NCBI GenBank assembly: GCA_019323655.1
Contig: JAHWGX010000006.1
Coordinates: 1-33,195 of the forward strand
Direction of reading: 5' to 3'
Origin: Candidatus Woesearchaeota archaeon
GTDB lineage: Archaea > Nanobdellota > Nanobdellia > Woesearchaeales > GW2011-AR4
DNA: 33,195 nt
The notes below the pieces were generated by a model. The model was not told where the DNA came from. It did no database searches and worked only from the letters and a program-made list of their open reading frames with translations. Of the stretch, positions 23,138-31,291 are shown in pieces (the stretch's first letter is position 1; each line of letters begins with the position of its first letter). A program made the translations under genes and the position numbers.

Positions 23138-24165
23138 CGATTTTTCTTTGCAAGGGTATAGATTTTGTAAACATCATTAACCATATAAACATAAGCCAGT
23201 ACAGCAACTATAACCAATATCTGGAATTTATACACAAAATCAATAATAACGGCAATTGCCGCAACATACGAAATGCCTATTGAAATTTTGCCTAAAACAT
23301 CTTGGGGAATTTCTTTTATTTTGGAATAGTATTTTGTTCTTGTAAGTATTATAACCAGAGAAGGCGCAGAAAAAACAATAATCCAAAAAAAATCTAAAAA
23401 TCCTACAAGAAAAAATGCTACATACGAGGACACGACCAAAGTAAAATCAGTAAATGCATCATAAATCCTTCCAAATCTGGTGATTTGTTGCGATATTCTT
23501 GCAGATATACCGTCTAATTTGTCAAATAAGACAATGACGGCAAAAATAATCAATGCAACATTCATGTTGGGCTTCATTAAATTAATTATGAACAAAGGAA
23601 TAAGCAAAAGCCTGAATGTTGTTATTATGTTAGGTATGTTAAGGACTTTCTCTCCTATAAGCCTCCCCATCTTCAGGAGATAATCCAAACCAGAAACAAC
23701 TGTTATTATAACTGCTATGAGCATCAGCCACCAATTAAAAGGCATGCGGAGTATAACTGCCAGTATAGCTATAATTTGCGAAATGGTTTTTGCTTTTCCA
23801 AGCCTGCTCGCACTAATGACTACTTTTTTCGGCAGGAATAATATCCGGGCAATGGTGATGACTATCTCCCTTACAATAATAACAACAGCCATCCACAGCT
23901 GTATTCTGCCTATTAAGAATATCAGCGCTGCCGATATTAACAGCTTGTCTGCAATTGGGTCCAGTATCTTCCCCATAGAAGTCACTTCGTGCCTTTTCCT
24001 TGCAAGATACCCGTCAAGCGCGTCAGATAAAGACAGCACTATGAAAATAAAGGCTGCTATATAATCTTTATAGGGCAAGTCCATCAGGAGGAATACAATA
24101 AACAAAGGGATTAAAAGAATCCTGATGTAGCTTATCTGGTTTGGCTTTGAAAATATGCCCTTCAT
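23134..24165 (-). CDS. Fusion of two intact CDP-alcohol phosphatidyltransferase domains
   Basis: A 343-residue polytopic membrane protein with two full catalytic motifs D(x)2DG(x)2AR(x)8G(x)3D(x)3D: D48-D73 (DALDGYLAR...) and D215-D240 (DKLDGISAR...). The first module is PgsA-like (REIVIT, SASRLGKAKTISQ) and may form archaetidylglycerolphosphate; the second resembles generic archaeal archaetidyltransferases and may use inositol phosphate or another alcohol. Normal family members have one domain of about 180-200 residues. The ATG at 24165 is chosen because a TATA-like element lies about 24 nt upstream and an upstream TTG start would add 18 residues unlike the family. Convergent with the serine-type transferase; the stop codons overlap in TTAG. 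Confidence 0.88.
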   Translation of the reverse strand: MKGIFSKPNQISYIRILLIPLFIVFLLMDLPYKDYIAAFIFIVLSLSDALDGYLARKRHEVTSMGKILDPIADKLLISAALIFLIGRIQLWMAVVIIVREIVITIARILFLPKKVVISASRLGKAKTISQIIAILAVILRMPFNWWLMLIAVIITVVSGLDYLLKMGRLIGEKVLNIPNIITTFRLLLIPLFIINLMKPNMNVALIIFAVIVLFDKLDGISARISQQITRFGRIYDAFTDFTLVVSSYVAFFLVGFLDFFWIIVFSAPSLVIILTRTKYYSKIKEIPQDVLGKISIGISYVAAIAVIIDFVYKFQILVIVAVLAYVYMVNDVYKIYTLAKKNR

Positions 24166-24248
24166 TTTAGTCAAATAAATAAAACTTTTATTACCCCTTA
24201 TTATATTTTTCTGTCCCAATATCCTTACCTAAAAGGGAATATAAAAAT

Positions 24249-25040
24249 TTAAAATGAAATATAGTACAAAGGTTTTTTTGAAAGCCTTACAGTTACTTTC
24301 TGTCCTGCTTTAAATGCGTATTCTTTGCTTAAAGAATCTGCAATTAAAATACCTTTGCCAAATTCAAATACTGCGCTTATATTTTCATTTTTTCTTAAAA
24401 TGCCGTTAACCAAACCGCACTTTATTGAGACCCTGCCGCAGTATGGTTCTCTAACTAAATACTCAAATTTATCAGATTCCAAAGGCAGGATTTTTCCCCC
24501 GGCGCTTTTTATCCATGCACGGCTTCCTGCAGCGGCAGAAACCAAAATTCCGCTGCTCTTCTGCCTTTCTCTTCTGCCGCTTATATCAAGAGTGTACACT
24601 GCTGTGTGGTAGGGCTTTTTAGAAGCTATGTAGAATTCATTCAATGCGAGCTCTGGAACTGTTTTATTGTTTATGCGGGCTTCAAGCCTCTGAAGCTTTT
24701 TTGCTTTGCAGTTGCCTGATAAAATTTTTTTGAGCTTTGCCTCAAAATCATCTTTTTCAGAAGCCATAAAAAAGCCTTCCTTGTGTTTTGGGTCTGAATT
24801 GACTCCAAAAACAGGAGTCCTGTCAAAAATGAAATGGGATGCCCTGAGAAAAGTTCCGTCTCCGCCGACAGCAATAACCAAATCCCTGTTTTTGAACAGC
24901 TTTTTATCCAGCTTGTGCCTATGCGCTAACCTGCAATTAATTCTGTATTTTTTCAGTATCCTTTTAACTGTTCCCAGTGTGGATCTCTCTGCAGCACTCT
25001 GCGGAGCTGTGTAAACTACGAGTATATTTTCCAATTTCAT
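24249..25040 (-). CDS. nadK: NAD kinase
   Basis: A 263-residue NAD/diacylglycerol-kinase-fold protein that phosphorylates NAD to NADP. The nucleotide loop GGDGT is at 59-63, LNEFYI supplies the conserved Asn-Glu, and SSGILVSAAAGSRAW...SAGG is the Gly-rich block. The start at 25040 is set by a TATA box about 28 nt upstream and by family alignment (MKLENILVVY); the longer frame adds six residues. Leaderless, monocistronic by appearance. The Gly-rich block reads AAAGSRAWIKSAGG where most family members have a TGSTAY-like pattern, a modest divergence. Confidence 0.88.
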   Translation of the reverse strand: MKLENILVVYTAPQSAAERSTLGTVKRILKKYRINCRLAHRHKLDKKLFKNRDLVIAVGGDGTFLRASHFIFDRTPVFGVNSDPKHKEGFFMASEKDDFEAKLKKILSGNCKAKKLQRLEARINNKTVPELALNEFYIASKKPYHTAVYTLDISGRRERQKSSGILVSAAAGSRAWIKSAGGKILPLESDKFEYLVREPYCGRVSIKCGLVNGILRKNENISAVFEFGKGILIADSLSKEYAFKAGQKVTVRLSKKPLYYISF

Positions 25041-25062
25041 AATGACAGTTAAATCCAAATTT

Positions 25063-25073
25063 GTATATAAATA
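25063..25073 (-). promoter_or_regulatory. TATA box of nadK
   Basis: TATTTATATAC on the minus strand is centred about 28 nt before the ATG at 25040, implying a leaderless message and deciding the start. Confidence 0.6.
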
Positions 25074-25114
25074 TTTGTATTAGTAAATTTAATTTGATAT
25101 GGAGACATTAAAGA

Positions 25115-25990
25115 TCATTTACCCTCCATGCCTTTTATGAGCATTGACAAGCCTTCGTTTATAGGGCATTTAATACTATGTTTCTTTCCAATCTTGACCG
25201 CTGCATAATTAAGGTAGTCAATCTCTGTTCTTTTGCCTTTCAGAATATCCTGCAGCATTGATGAGCAGTTATTTGCAGAATCCTCAATAACTTGTATTAC
25301 CATATTAAAAGTTTCTTTTTCATCAAAACTAAAGCCTTCTTTTTCCGCTACCATCACCAGCTCCCCTATTATTAATCTTATAAGATCCTGGAATCTCAGC
25401 AAATCCCCGTTTTTTACCTTAAGGATTGCAGTCAATGGGTTTATGGCGCAGTTTACAATTAATTTTTTCCATATCATAGCCTGGATGTCGCTGATTATCT
25501 CTGTTTTTAGTCCTGCCTGGCTCAAAACACCGCTTATGTTTCCTGAAACTTTGGAGTCTTCCAAATAAATGTCTCCGATATTGCTGCATTTTACCTTTCC
25601 CGGGCCAATAAGAGATGCCCCTGAAGTTGTGACTCCTCTGATTACCCTGCAGTTTACAATTTTTTTTATTGATTCCTCATTTCCAAGGCCATTCTGCAGG
25701 CAAAGAATAATTGTATTTTCTTTAATTAAGTGCTTAATCTCTTTTAAGGATTCTTCGTTGTCAAAAGCCTTTGTAGTTAAAATAATCAGCGCATTGTCAT
25801 CGATACTGCTGATTTTAGTTTTAGACTTTACTTGAAAATTATCTTTAATGCAGCCGCTTATTTCCAAGCCGCTTTTTTTTATTTTATTCACATGCTCTTC
25901 TTTTCCTATCAAAACAACATTATTCCCTTTGCTGAGCAAAGCTCCTACAAGGCTTCCTATAGCGCCTGCGCCAAGAACTATGATTTCCAT
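25115..25990 (-). CDS. panE: 2-dehydropantoate 2-reductase
   Basis: A 291-residue ketopantoate reductase, normal length. The N-terminal Rossmann motif GAGAIG is at 7-12. The C-terminal domain has KKLIVNCAINPLTAI (catalytic Lys175/176, Asn180, Asn184), then SSMLQDILKGKRTEIDYLN with the substrate-binding Asp248 and Glu256. It reduces ketopantoate to pantoate with NADPH in coenzyme A synthesis. The neighbouring NAD kinase supplies NADP but is separately transcribed. TATA box about 25 nt upstream; leaderless. Confidence 0.93.
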   Translation of the reverse strand: MEIIVLGAGAIGSLVGALLSKGNNVVLIGKEEHVNKIKKSGLEISGCIKDNFQVKSKTKISSIDDNALIILTTKAFDNEESLKEIKHLIKENTIILCLQNGLGNEESIKKIVNCRVIRGVTTSGASLIGPGKVKCSNIGDIYLEDSKVSGNISGVLSQAGLKTEIISDIQAMIWKKLIVNCAINPLTAILKVKNGDLLRFQDLIRLIIGELVMVAEKEGFSFDEKETFNMVIQVIEDSANNCSSMLQDILKGKRTEIDYLNYAAVKIGKKHSIKCPINEGLSMLIKGMEGK

Positions 25991-26010
25991 TTTTGTTGAT
26001 ACAACACAGT

Positions 26011-26018
26011 TTTTATAA
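26011..26018 (-). promoter_or_regulatory. TATA box of panE
   Basis: TTATAAAA on the minus strand is centred about 25 nt before the ATG at 25990, the spacing for a leaderless transcript. Confidence 0.5.
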
Positions 26019-26123
26019 TTATTATTTTCCAGTTTTTCTTATTAATAAAAATATTCTTAATTTTTTACTGATTTTGTTATAAAATTTTCGGTTATCTTAA
26101 TATTGCCCATTAAAAGAAAAAAA

Positions 26124-28775
26124 TTATTCAACCAGTATTGCAGCCTTGCCTGGCATTGCCTGCCTTGCCTTTGCCTCTTTGCTTTCTTCTGCCTTTATTA
26201 CATCGACTTTGCAGCCAAACTTCTTTTCAATCATATCCTTGTTTTCATTAAGAACCTCGCTTTCATTGTCGATGACTATTTCAGGAATCTTTGTCGGATC
26301 CTTGACAAGCTTTGGGACCAAGGCAGAAATTTCTTTTCCATGCTCTTTTAGCATGACTTCTTTGATTATTTCCCCAACATTCCTTGTTTTTTCAATCTCT
26401 TTTTTCAATTTCCTGAAGAAGGCATATTTCCATTTTTCTGCTGTGAACAGCCTTATTTTAGATGGTTTCTGTATGCCTGCAAGCTTTATAACGGCTGTTA
26501 TGTCGGCTGTTGTATTCTGCATAAAATCATCTTCAGCATCAATTTTTTTGTTAATTTTCTTTTCGTCATACTTGGGCCATTTCTGCAGGCTTGCAAACTG
26601 ACTGTTTCCTATTTTTTCCCAGAGCTCCTCGCTCAAATGGGGGGTAAAAGGATTCAGCAAAAGTGCAACCGCTTCCAGACTTTCTTTAGTCAAGGCTTCC
26701 CTTGAGCTTAGGCAGTTCACAAATTCCATCAGATGCACCAAAGCAATGTTGAATCTAAAGCTTTCAATGTTTTCTGCAACAAGCTTTATTGCCCTGTGCA
26801 TCCTGCTATCCAATTTTGCATCATTAGTGCCTGCAACTTTTTTTTCAGCTAAAGCTATAACCTTGTTCAGGAACCTGTAGCTTCCCATAATAGCCTTGTC
26901 ATCCCACTCCATATCCTTATCAGGCCCTGCAACAAACAGGAGGAAGAACCTTGCTGTATCAATCCCGTATTTTCCGGCAGTTTCTTCCTGCGTGACAACA
27001 TTTCCCCTGCTCTTGCTCATCACAACACTGTCTTTATGCAGCATTCCCTGGTTGAAAAGATTAAGCGCGGGCTCATCGATTTTTAACAATCCCAAATCCC
27101 TCAGGAATTTCGTAAAGAACCTGAAGTATATAAGGTGCATTGTCGCATGCTCTTTTCCGCCAATGTACATGTCAACAGGCATCCAGTAAGCAACTTTCTT
27201 CTTATCAAAAATTTCCTTATGGTTTCCAGCATCACAATACCTTAAGAAATACCAGCTGCTGTCCACAAAAGTGTCCATGGTGTCTGTTTCGCGCTTAGCT
27301 TTGCCCCTGCATTTGGGGCATGTTGTATTGACAAATTCTTTGCAATGCTCTAGGGGATTTCCCTTGCTGATTGTGAATTTATAATCCTCAGGCAATTTAA
27401 CAGGAAGGTCTTTCTCAGGAACAGGGACAATTCCGCATTTGTCGCAGTAAACAATAGGTATAGGGCATCCCCAAAACCTCTGCCTTGAAATCAGCCAGTC
27501 CTTGAGCTTGAAATTGACAGTTCTTTTTCCCCACCCTTTTTTCTCTGCAAGCTTTGCGATATCTCCCATAGCATCCCTGTTGCTCATGCCATTAAAATCT
27601 CCGGAATTCACCATAACCCCGTCATCAACAAATGCCCTGGCAATTTTATCAGCATTCAGCCCATAATCATTTGGATTGATAACAACCCTCAACGGAAGGC
27701 CATACTTTTTTGCAAACTCAAAATCCCTTTGGTCATGAGTAGGCACAGCCATTACAGCGCCGGTGCCGTAATCATACAAGGCATAGTCGGCTGTCCATAA
27801 AGGGCATTTCTCATTCGTAAACGGGTTAATAAAATATTTCCCCAGGAAAATCCCGTTTTTCTCCTTGCCCTCAGCTGTCCTTTCAATTATGCTCTGCTTC
27901 TTGACTTTTTCAATAAAGTCTTTAGCATCCTTCTCGTATTTTGTTCCTTGGGTCCATTCAATCACCTTGGGATGCTCAACTGCCAGAACGAGGTAGGTTA
28001 TTCCATAGACTGTGTCTACCCTGGTTGTAAATGTTTCAATTTCATCTATTTTTTTATTATTTTCATCGACAACATCAAATTTTAAGGTAACCCCATAGCT
28101 CTTGCCAATCCAATTCCTCTGCATTAGCTTGACATCTTCCGACCATCCTTTCAGCTTGTCAATATCCTTCAGCAGCTCTTCAGCATAATCCGTTATCCTG
28201 AAAAACCACTGGTTCAGCTCCTTTGGCTCAACTTGGGTTTCAGTATGCCTCCAGCATTTTCCGTCATGCACCTGCTCATTTGCTAATACGGTATTGCATT
28301 CAGGACACCAATTTACAGAAGATTTTTTCTTATAAGCCAAACCTCTTTCATACATTTTTAAGAAAATCCACTGGTCCCATTTGTAGTAATTTGGGTCATG
28401 GGACTTTATCATTCGCGACCAATCATAACTCAAACCTAAGGCTTTTTGCTGCCTGACAAAGCTTTTAATTGCCTCGTCTATGAATATTTTTGGATGAGAC
28501 TTAAATTTAATTGCGGCATTTTCTGCCGGCAATCCAAAAGAGTCATAGCCCATGGGGTATAGAACATTAAAGCCCTGCATCCTTTTATAACGGGCATAAC
28601 AGTCTCCAATGCAATAATTTCTTGCATGACCCATATGCAAAGAACTTGAAGAGGGGTAGGGATACATTTCAAGAACATAACACTTTTTCTTTTTAGAACC
28701 CTCTTTCACTTGAAATGCCTTGGAGGACTCCCACCTGTTCTGCCATTTCTCTGCTATTCTTTTTAGGTCTGCCAT
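26124..28775 (-). CDS. leuS: Leucyl-tRNA synthetase, bacterial-type body with archaeal-type C-terminal domain
   Basis: An 883-residue class I synthetase. HIGH is HMGH (47-50) inside MYPYPSSSSLHMGHARNY, and the KMSKS loop is VMSKS (585-589). The CP1 editing domain has TFTTRVDT (248-255) and VPTHDQRD (344-351), keeping the amino-group-binding Asp. Two zinc-type Cys clusters are visible (C157/C160 and C444/C447/C486/C489). The catalytic core and NWCPECNTVLANEQV follow the bacterial LeuRS pattern. From about residue 751 the sequence instead matches the archaeal C-terminal domain, ending KARQAMPGKAAILVE, as in Pyrococcus-type LeuRS. An oligo-T tract lies just past the stop. Its own TATA box lies upstream. 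Confidence 0.96.
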   Translation of the reverse strand: MADLKRIAEKWQNRWESSKAFQVKEGSKKKKCYVLEMYPYPSSSSLHMGHARNYCIGDCYARYKRMQGFNVLYPMGYDSFGLPAENAAIKFKSHPKIFIDEAIKSFVRQQKALGLSYDWSRMIKSHDPNYYKWDQWIFLKMYERGLAYKKKSSVNWCPECNTVLANEQVHDGKCWRHTETQVEPKELNQWFFRITDYAEELLKDIDKLKGWSEDVKLMQRNWIGKSYGVTLKFDVVDENNKKIDEIETFTTRVDTVYGITYLVLAVEHPKVIEWTQGTKYEKDAKDFIEKVKKQSIIERTAEGKEKNGIFLGKYFINPFTNEKCPLWTADYALYDYGTGAVMAVPTHDQRDFEFAKKYGLPLRVVINPNDYGLNADKIARAFVDDGVMVNSGDFNGMSNRDAMGDIAKLAEKKGWGKRTVNFKLKDWLISRQRFWGCPIPIVYCDKCGIVPVPEKDLPVKLPEDYKFTISKGNPLEHCKEFVNTTCPKCRGKAKRETDTMDTFVDSSWYFLRYCDAGNHKEIFDKKKVAYWMPVDMYIGGKEHATMHLIYFRFFTKFLRDLGLLKIDEPALNLFNQGMLHKDSVVMSKSRGNVVTQEETAGKYGIDTARFFLLFVAGPDKDMEWDDKAIMGSYRFLNKVIALAEKKVAGTNDAKLDSRMHRAIKLVAENIESFRFNIALVHLMEFVNCLSSREALTKESLEAVALLLNPFTPHLSEELWEKIGNSQFASLQKWPKYDEKKINKKIDAEDDFMQNTTADITAVIKLAGIQKPSKIRLFTAEKWKYAFFRKLKKEIEKTRNVGEIIKEVMLKEHGKEISALVPKLVKDPTKIPEIVIDNESEVLNENKDMIEKKFGCKVDVIKAEESKEAKARQAMPGKAAILVE

Positions 28776-28800
28776 AAATAAGATAAAAGAATAAAGAATT

Positions 28801-28808
28801 TATTTAAA
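28801..28808 (-). promoter_or_regulatory. TATA box of leuS
   Basis: TTTAAATA on the minus strand is centred about 29 nt before the leuS ATG at 28775, implying that leuS has its own leaderless promoter rather than depending on the upstream rpoN cluster. Confidence 0.5.
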
Positions 28809-28823
28809 TTGTTTATGGTTTAT

Positions 28824-29021
28824 TCAGAACTTCTTAAACTGGGCAACTGTGTCTGTAAGGTCCACATGGCCCAGGAATATTGCCCTGCAGCAGTACCTTT
28901 CCAGGCCCAATTCATCCAAAGCTTTTTTTCTGTCTTCTCCTTTGGCAAGCTTTTCCTGAAACTGCTCCCAGAGATGCCCTATTGGCTTGTTACAAGACCA
29001 ACAACGTATTGGAATAATCAT
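28824..29021 (-). CDS. rpoN: DNA-directed RNA polymerase subunit N (Rpb10-like)
   Basis: A 65-residue zinc-binding subunit of archaeal RNA polymerase. The N-terminal MIIPIRCWSCNKPIG carries C7 and C10; the ERYCCR motif supplies the remaining two zinc ligands. It joins subunits D and L in the assembly platform. Last gene of the uS13-to-rpoN cluster, 34 nt after uS9, with a GGTGGG ribosome-binding sequence just upstream. The order uL13-uS9-rpoN is the archaeal norm. Confidence 0.96.
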   Translation of the reverse strand: MIIPIRCWSCNKPIGHLWEQFQEKLAKGEDRKKALDELGLERYCCRAIFLGHVDLTDTVAQFKKF

Positions 29022-29055
29022 TTTTGCCCACCTTGTTTTATTTTATTGCATAAGC

Positions 29056-29460
29056 TTATCTATAGCTCTTCTGCCTCTTAGCCCTGGCCTGCCCATGCCT
29101 GTTTGGCTTTGAAGGCTCCTTACGCCTAACATCAGCAACCAAAAGGTTTCTGTCGTAATCCAAAAACTGCTCCTTTAGCTTATCACTTTTGGAAAATTCC
29201 ACTAAGCCCTTGGCAATGGCAAGCCTTGAAGCATCAGCCTGGCTTGAAATGCCTCCTCCGTGGACATTGACACTTATGTCTACCTTGTTAATAATGTCTC
29301 CTGCAATAATCAGGGGTTCCTTAAGCTTAAGCCTTGAAATTTCAGGCTCATAAAAATCCAAAAGCTGGTTGTTTATTTTTACTGTGCCTTTTCCCGGCCT
29401 TATTGCAGCCCTGGCTATGGCCATCTTTCTTTTTCCGGAGGATAGTACTACTGTTTTCAT
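29056..29460 (-). CDS. rps9: Ribosomal protein uS9
   Basis: A 134-residue archaeal uS9. It begins with SSGKRKMAIARAAIRPGKGTV, has the VNVHGGGISSQADASRLAIAKGL core, and ends with the basic tail RAKRQKSYR that reaches the P-site tRNA in the small subunit. It overlaps uL13 by 4 nt (ATGA), the conserved uL13-uS9 pairing. Confidence 0.97.
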   Translation of the reverse strand: MKTVVLSSGKRKMAIARAAIRPGKGTVKINNQLLDFYEPEISRLKLKEPLIIAGDIINKVDISVNVHGGGISSQADASRLAIAKGLVEFSKSDKLKEQFLDYDRNLLVADVRRKEPSKPNRHGQARAKRQKSYR

Positions 29461-29876
29461 TTTAGTTTAGCGCCTATGTGTGCGCAAATATCTTTTACCC
29501 TTACATATTTGAAGTTGGGAAGCTTCCCAACATCCGCGTTTTTTATCATTTCAAATTTCTGATTTTTCATGCTGTCCGGGATACCTATATGGCATCTTAT
29601 GTTTTTTAATGCCTTATCCCCCCTTTCCTTTTTGTAAGGCAGCATTCCCCTTATGGACCTTTTAACAAACCTGTCAGGCATCCTATAAGTGAATGGCCCT
29701 TTGCGAGGTATGCCTCGCTTTAGGAACTTATCATAATTCTCCAAAATTTGGTATTTGTCCCCTGTAACAACGCACTTCTCACAGTTAACAATGTCTATTT
29801 TTTCTCCAAGCAGCGCCTTTTTTGCCACATACGTGCCTAACCTTCCAAGTATAAGATTGTCTGCGTCGATAATCAT
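29457..29876 (-). CDS. rpl13: Ribosomal protein uL13
   Basis: A 139-residue archaeal uL13 of the large subunit. It begins MIIDADNLILGRLGTYVAKK and shows the RGPFTYR-like and RSIRGMLPYKKERGDKALKNI blocks typical of the family. It starts 1 nt after the eL18 stop and ends in a 4-nt overlap with uS9, so the three are translated from one message. Confidence 0.97.
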   Translation of the reverse strand: MIIDADNLILGRLGTYVAKKALLGEKIDIVNCEKCVVTGDKYQILENYDKFLKRGIPRKGPFTYRMPDRFVKRSIRGMLPYKKERGDKALKNIRCHIGIPDSMKNQKFEMIKNADVGKLPNFKYVRVKDICAHIGAKLK

Positions 29877-29877
29877 T

Positions 29878-30240
29878 TTAGCCTATAATCCTCAGTTTTT
29901 TGCCATCCGGCTTTTCTTTGATTAGCTCCGATAAGGGAACTATCTTGGCTCCGGATTGCTCTATTTTATTTTTTGCCTGCTCTGAAAACTGGTAAGCAGC
30001 TATTGTCAGCTTATGCTCCAAGATCCCAGAGCCCAAAACCTTGCCCGGAACAACTATGACCTCATTTTCTTTTGCATACCTGTTTATTTTGGACAAGTTT
30101 ACTATCCTTCTCTGCCTTGTCGGCTTTTCCAGGTCAAGAGCAATTCTTTTCCATAAGTTTACGGACTGCTCATTACTCCTTTTCTTCAATTCCGCAACCA
30201 AGTCCCTAAGCAGGGGGTTTGTTGAGCCTGTCCTTTTCAT
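29878..30240 (-). CDS. rpl18e: Ribosomal protein eL18
   Basis: A 120-residue archaeal eL18, absent from bacteria. It shows KRTGSTNPLLRDLVAELKKRS at the front, VNLSKINRYAKENEVIVVPGKVLGSG in the middle, and AGAKI-like and IRIIG-like endings. I start at the ATG at 30240 because a GTG at 30252 would add only MLTK and because the duplicated TATA element fits the ATG better (about 30 nt upstream). First gene of the eL18-uL13-uS9-rpoN run. Confidence 0.95.
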   Translation of the reverse strand: MKRTGSTNPLLRDLVAELKKRSNEQSVNLWKRIALDLEKPTRQRRIVNLSKINRYAKENEVIVVPGKVLGSGILEHKLTIAAYQFSEQAKNKIEQSGAKIVPLSELIKEKPDGKKLRIIG

Positions 30241-30260
30241 TTTTGTTAGCACTCTTTATC

Positions 30261-30298
30261 TTTATTTTTTATAATTTTATTTATTTTTTATAATTTTA
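30261..30298 (-). repeat. Perfect 19-bp tandem duplication carrying the eL18 TATA element
   Basis: Two abutting identical copies (30261-30279 and 30280-30298), reading TAAAATTATAAAAAATAAA on the minus strand, each containing a TTATAAAA box. The copy nearer the gene is centred about 30 nt before the eL18 ATG. It may provide two staggered transcription starts 19 nt apart. Confidence 0.7.
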
Positions 30299-30367
30299 AT
30301 GCCCTATTTTATCAATAACAATTATTGGTTTTAACTGAATTTTAATTATTGTTTTGTTTTTGTTTAA

Positions 30368-30453
30368 TGCGGGGGACGTGATTTGAACACGCGCACCCAC
30401 TGAGGGACAAGGCCCTCAACCTTGCGCATTTGGCCAGGCTCTGCCACCCCCGC
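30368..30453 (-). tRNA. tRNA-Leu (GAG)
   Basis: An 86-nt class II tRNA. The acceptor arms GCGGGGG/CCCCCGC pair fully and A is the discriminator; CCA is not encoded. The anticodon stem CAAGG/CCTTG encloses loop TTGAGGG, giving anticodon GAG (leucine, CUC/CUU codons). A long variable arm (CCC/GGG stem) and a T-arm with loop TTCAAAT follow. No intron. It lies between rpoD and eL18 on the same strand, within the ribosomal cluster. Confidence 0.96.
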
Positions 30454-30492
30454 ATTGGGCTTGTAAGCCTGCGGCGCAGATGCGTGATTTAA

Positions 30493-31287
30493 TCATTCAA
30501 GTTTCTTTACTTCCTCACCAAATTCCTCAAAAGTTTCATTAAAAATATTTATTGCCTGATTCAAAATCTCCCTGCAGCTCAGCTGCCCCCATGATTCAAT
30601 GTAAAAAATGATGTCCTTGTCATACTGGACCTGAATCTCTCCTCCGGATATCTCTTCTGCAATGCCTGCAAGGTCATACTTAAACAGGTTGTCCTTTACA
30701 ACCTCTAACTTCCCGTTTTTAATCTCAAAAATATTTCCGTGGGTTTTTTCCACCACTTCTTCCGGATTTTTTACTTTCCCTATTTGTATTATCGGCTTAT
30801 GCTTGTAGTAAGCAAGACAGGGACTCCATTTTGAGTGAACTTTACCTTTGCCCAAAACAGCAGTGGCCTCTAACTCCAAAGACTGCCCTTTCAGCAATTT
30901 TACAATTGGCATTTTTGGATAAACCGGCTTCACTGCAGGATCCTTGCTTTTAAGCTCTGAAGCGTAAATAATTCCAGAGCCTTTTGATGCTTTTAGTGTA
31001 AGCTTAAGCTGGCATCTTGCGCAGCCCTCCCCCTTGCATTTGCATTTTTCTGGCAGGGTGTATGACTTTAGGTCTGTCTTCAAGGGAACCAAACCCAGCC
31101 TGTGCGCAATCATTTCATCATACAAAATTGAATTGTTTTTTCTGAACTCCACCTCTTCAATGGCCATAGTCGGAACTTCATCAACCATGATCCTCCTTAA
31201 GGTATTTGCAAAAGCAGGTGTTGTATCCTTAACAATAAATGAAAGTTTTCCTTCATCCTTATTGTTTGACAAAACCCTTATCTCCAT
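30493..31287 (-). CDS. rpoD: DNA-directed RNA polymerase subunit D (Rpb3-like)
   Basis: A 264-residue archaeal RpoD, homologous to Rpb3 and half of bacterial alpha. The assembly domain includes FANTLRRIMVDEVPTMAIEEVEF; the Cys loop C82, C84, C89, C92 (KCKCKGEGCARC) matches the Rpb3 zinc loop. The ferredoxin-like insertion is present as a domain but without its cluster cysteines, so no Fe-S cluster is expected. The start at 31287 is fixed by a strong GGAGGT Shine-Dalgarno site at 31292-31297; the longer frame starts with TTG. Placed between uS11 and tRNA-Leu, as in other archaea. Confidence 0.96.
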   Translation of the reverse strand: MEIRVLSNNKDEGKLSFIVKDTTPAFANTLRRIMVDEVPTMAIEEVEFRKNNSILYDEMIAHRLGLVPLKTDLKSYTLPEKCKCKGEGCARCQLKLTLKASKGSGIIYASELKSKDPAVKPVYPKMPIVKLLKGQSLELEATAVLGKGKVHSKWSPCLAYYKHKPIIQIGKVKNPEEVVEKTHGNIFEIKNGKLEVVKDNLFKYDLAGIAEEISGGEIQVQYDKDIIFYIESWGQLSCREILNQAINIFNETFEEFGEEVKKLE

Positions 31288-31291
31288 TTTT

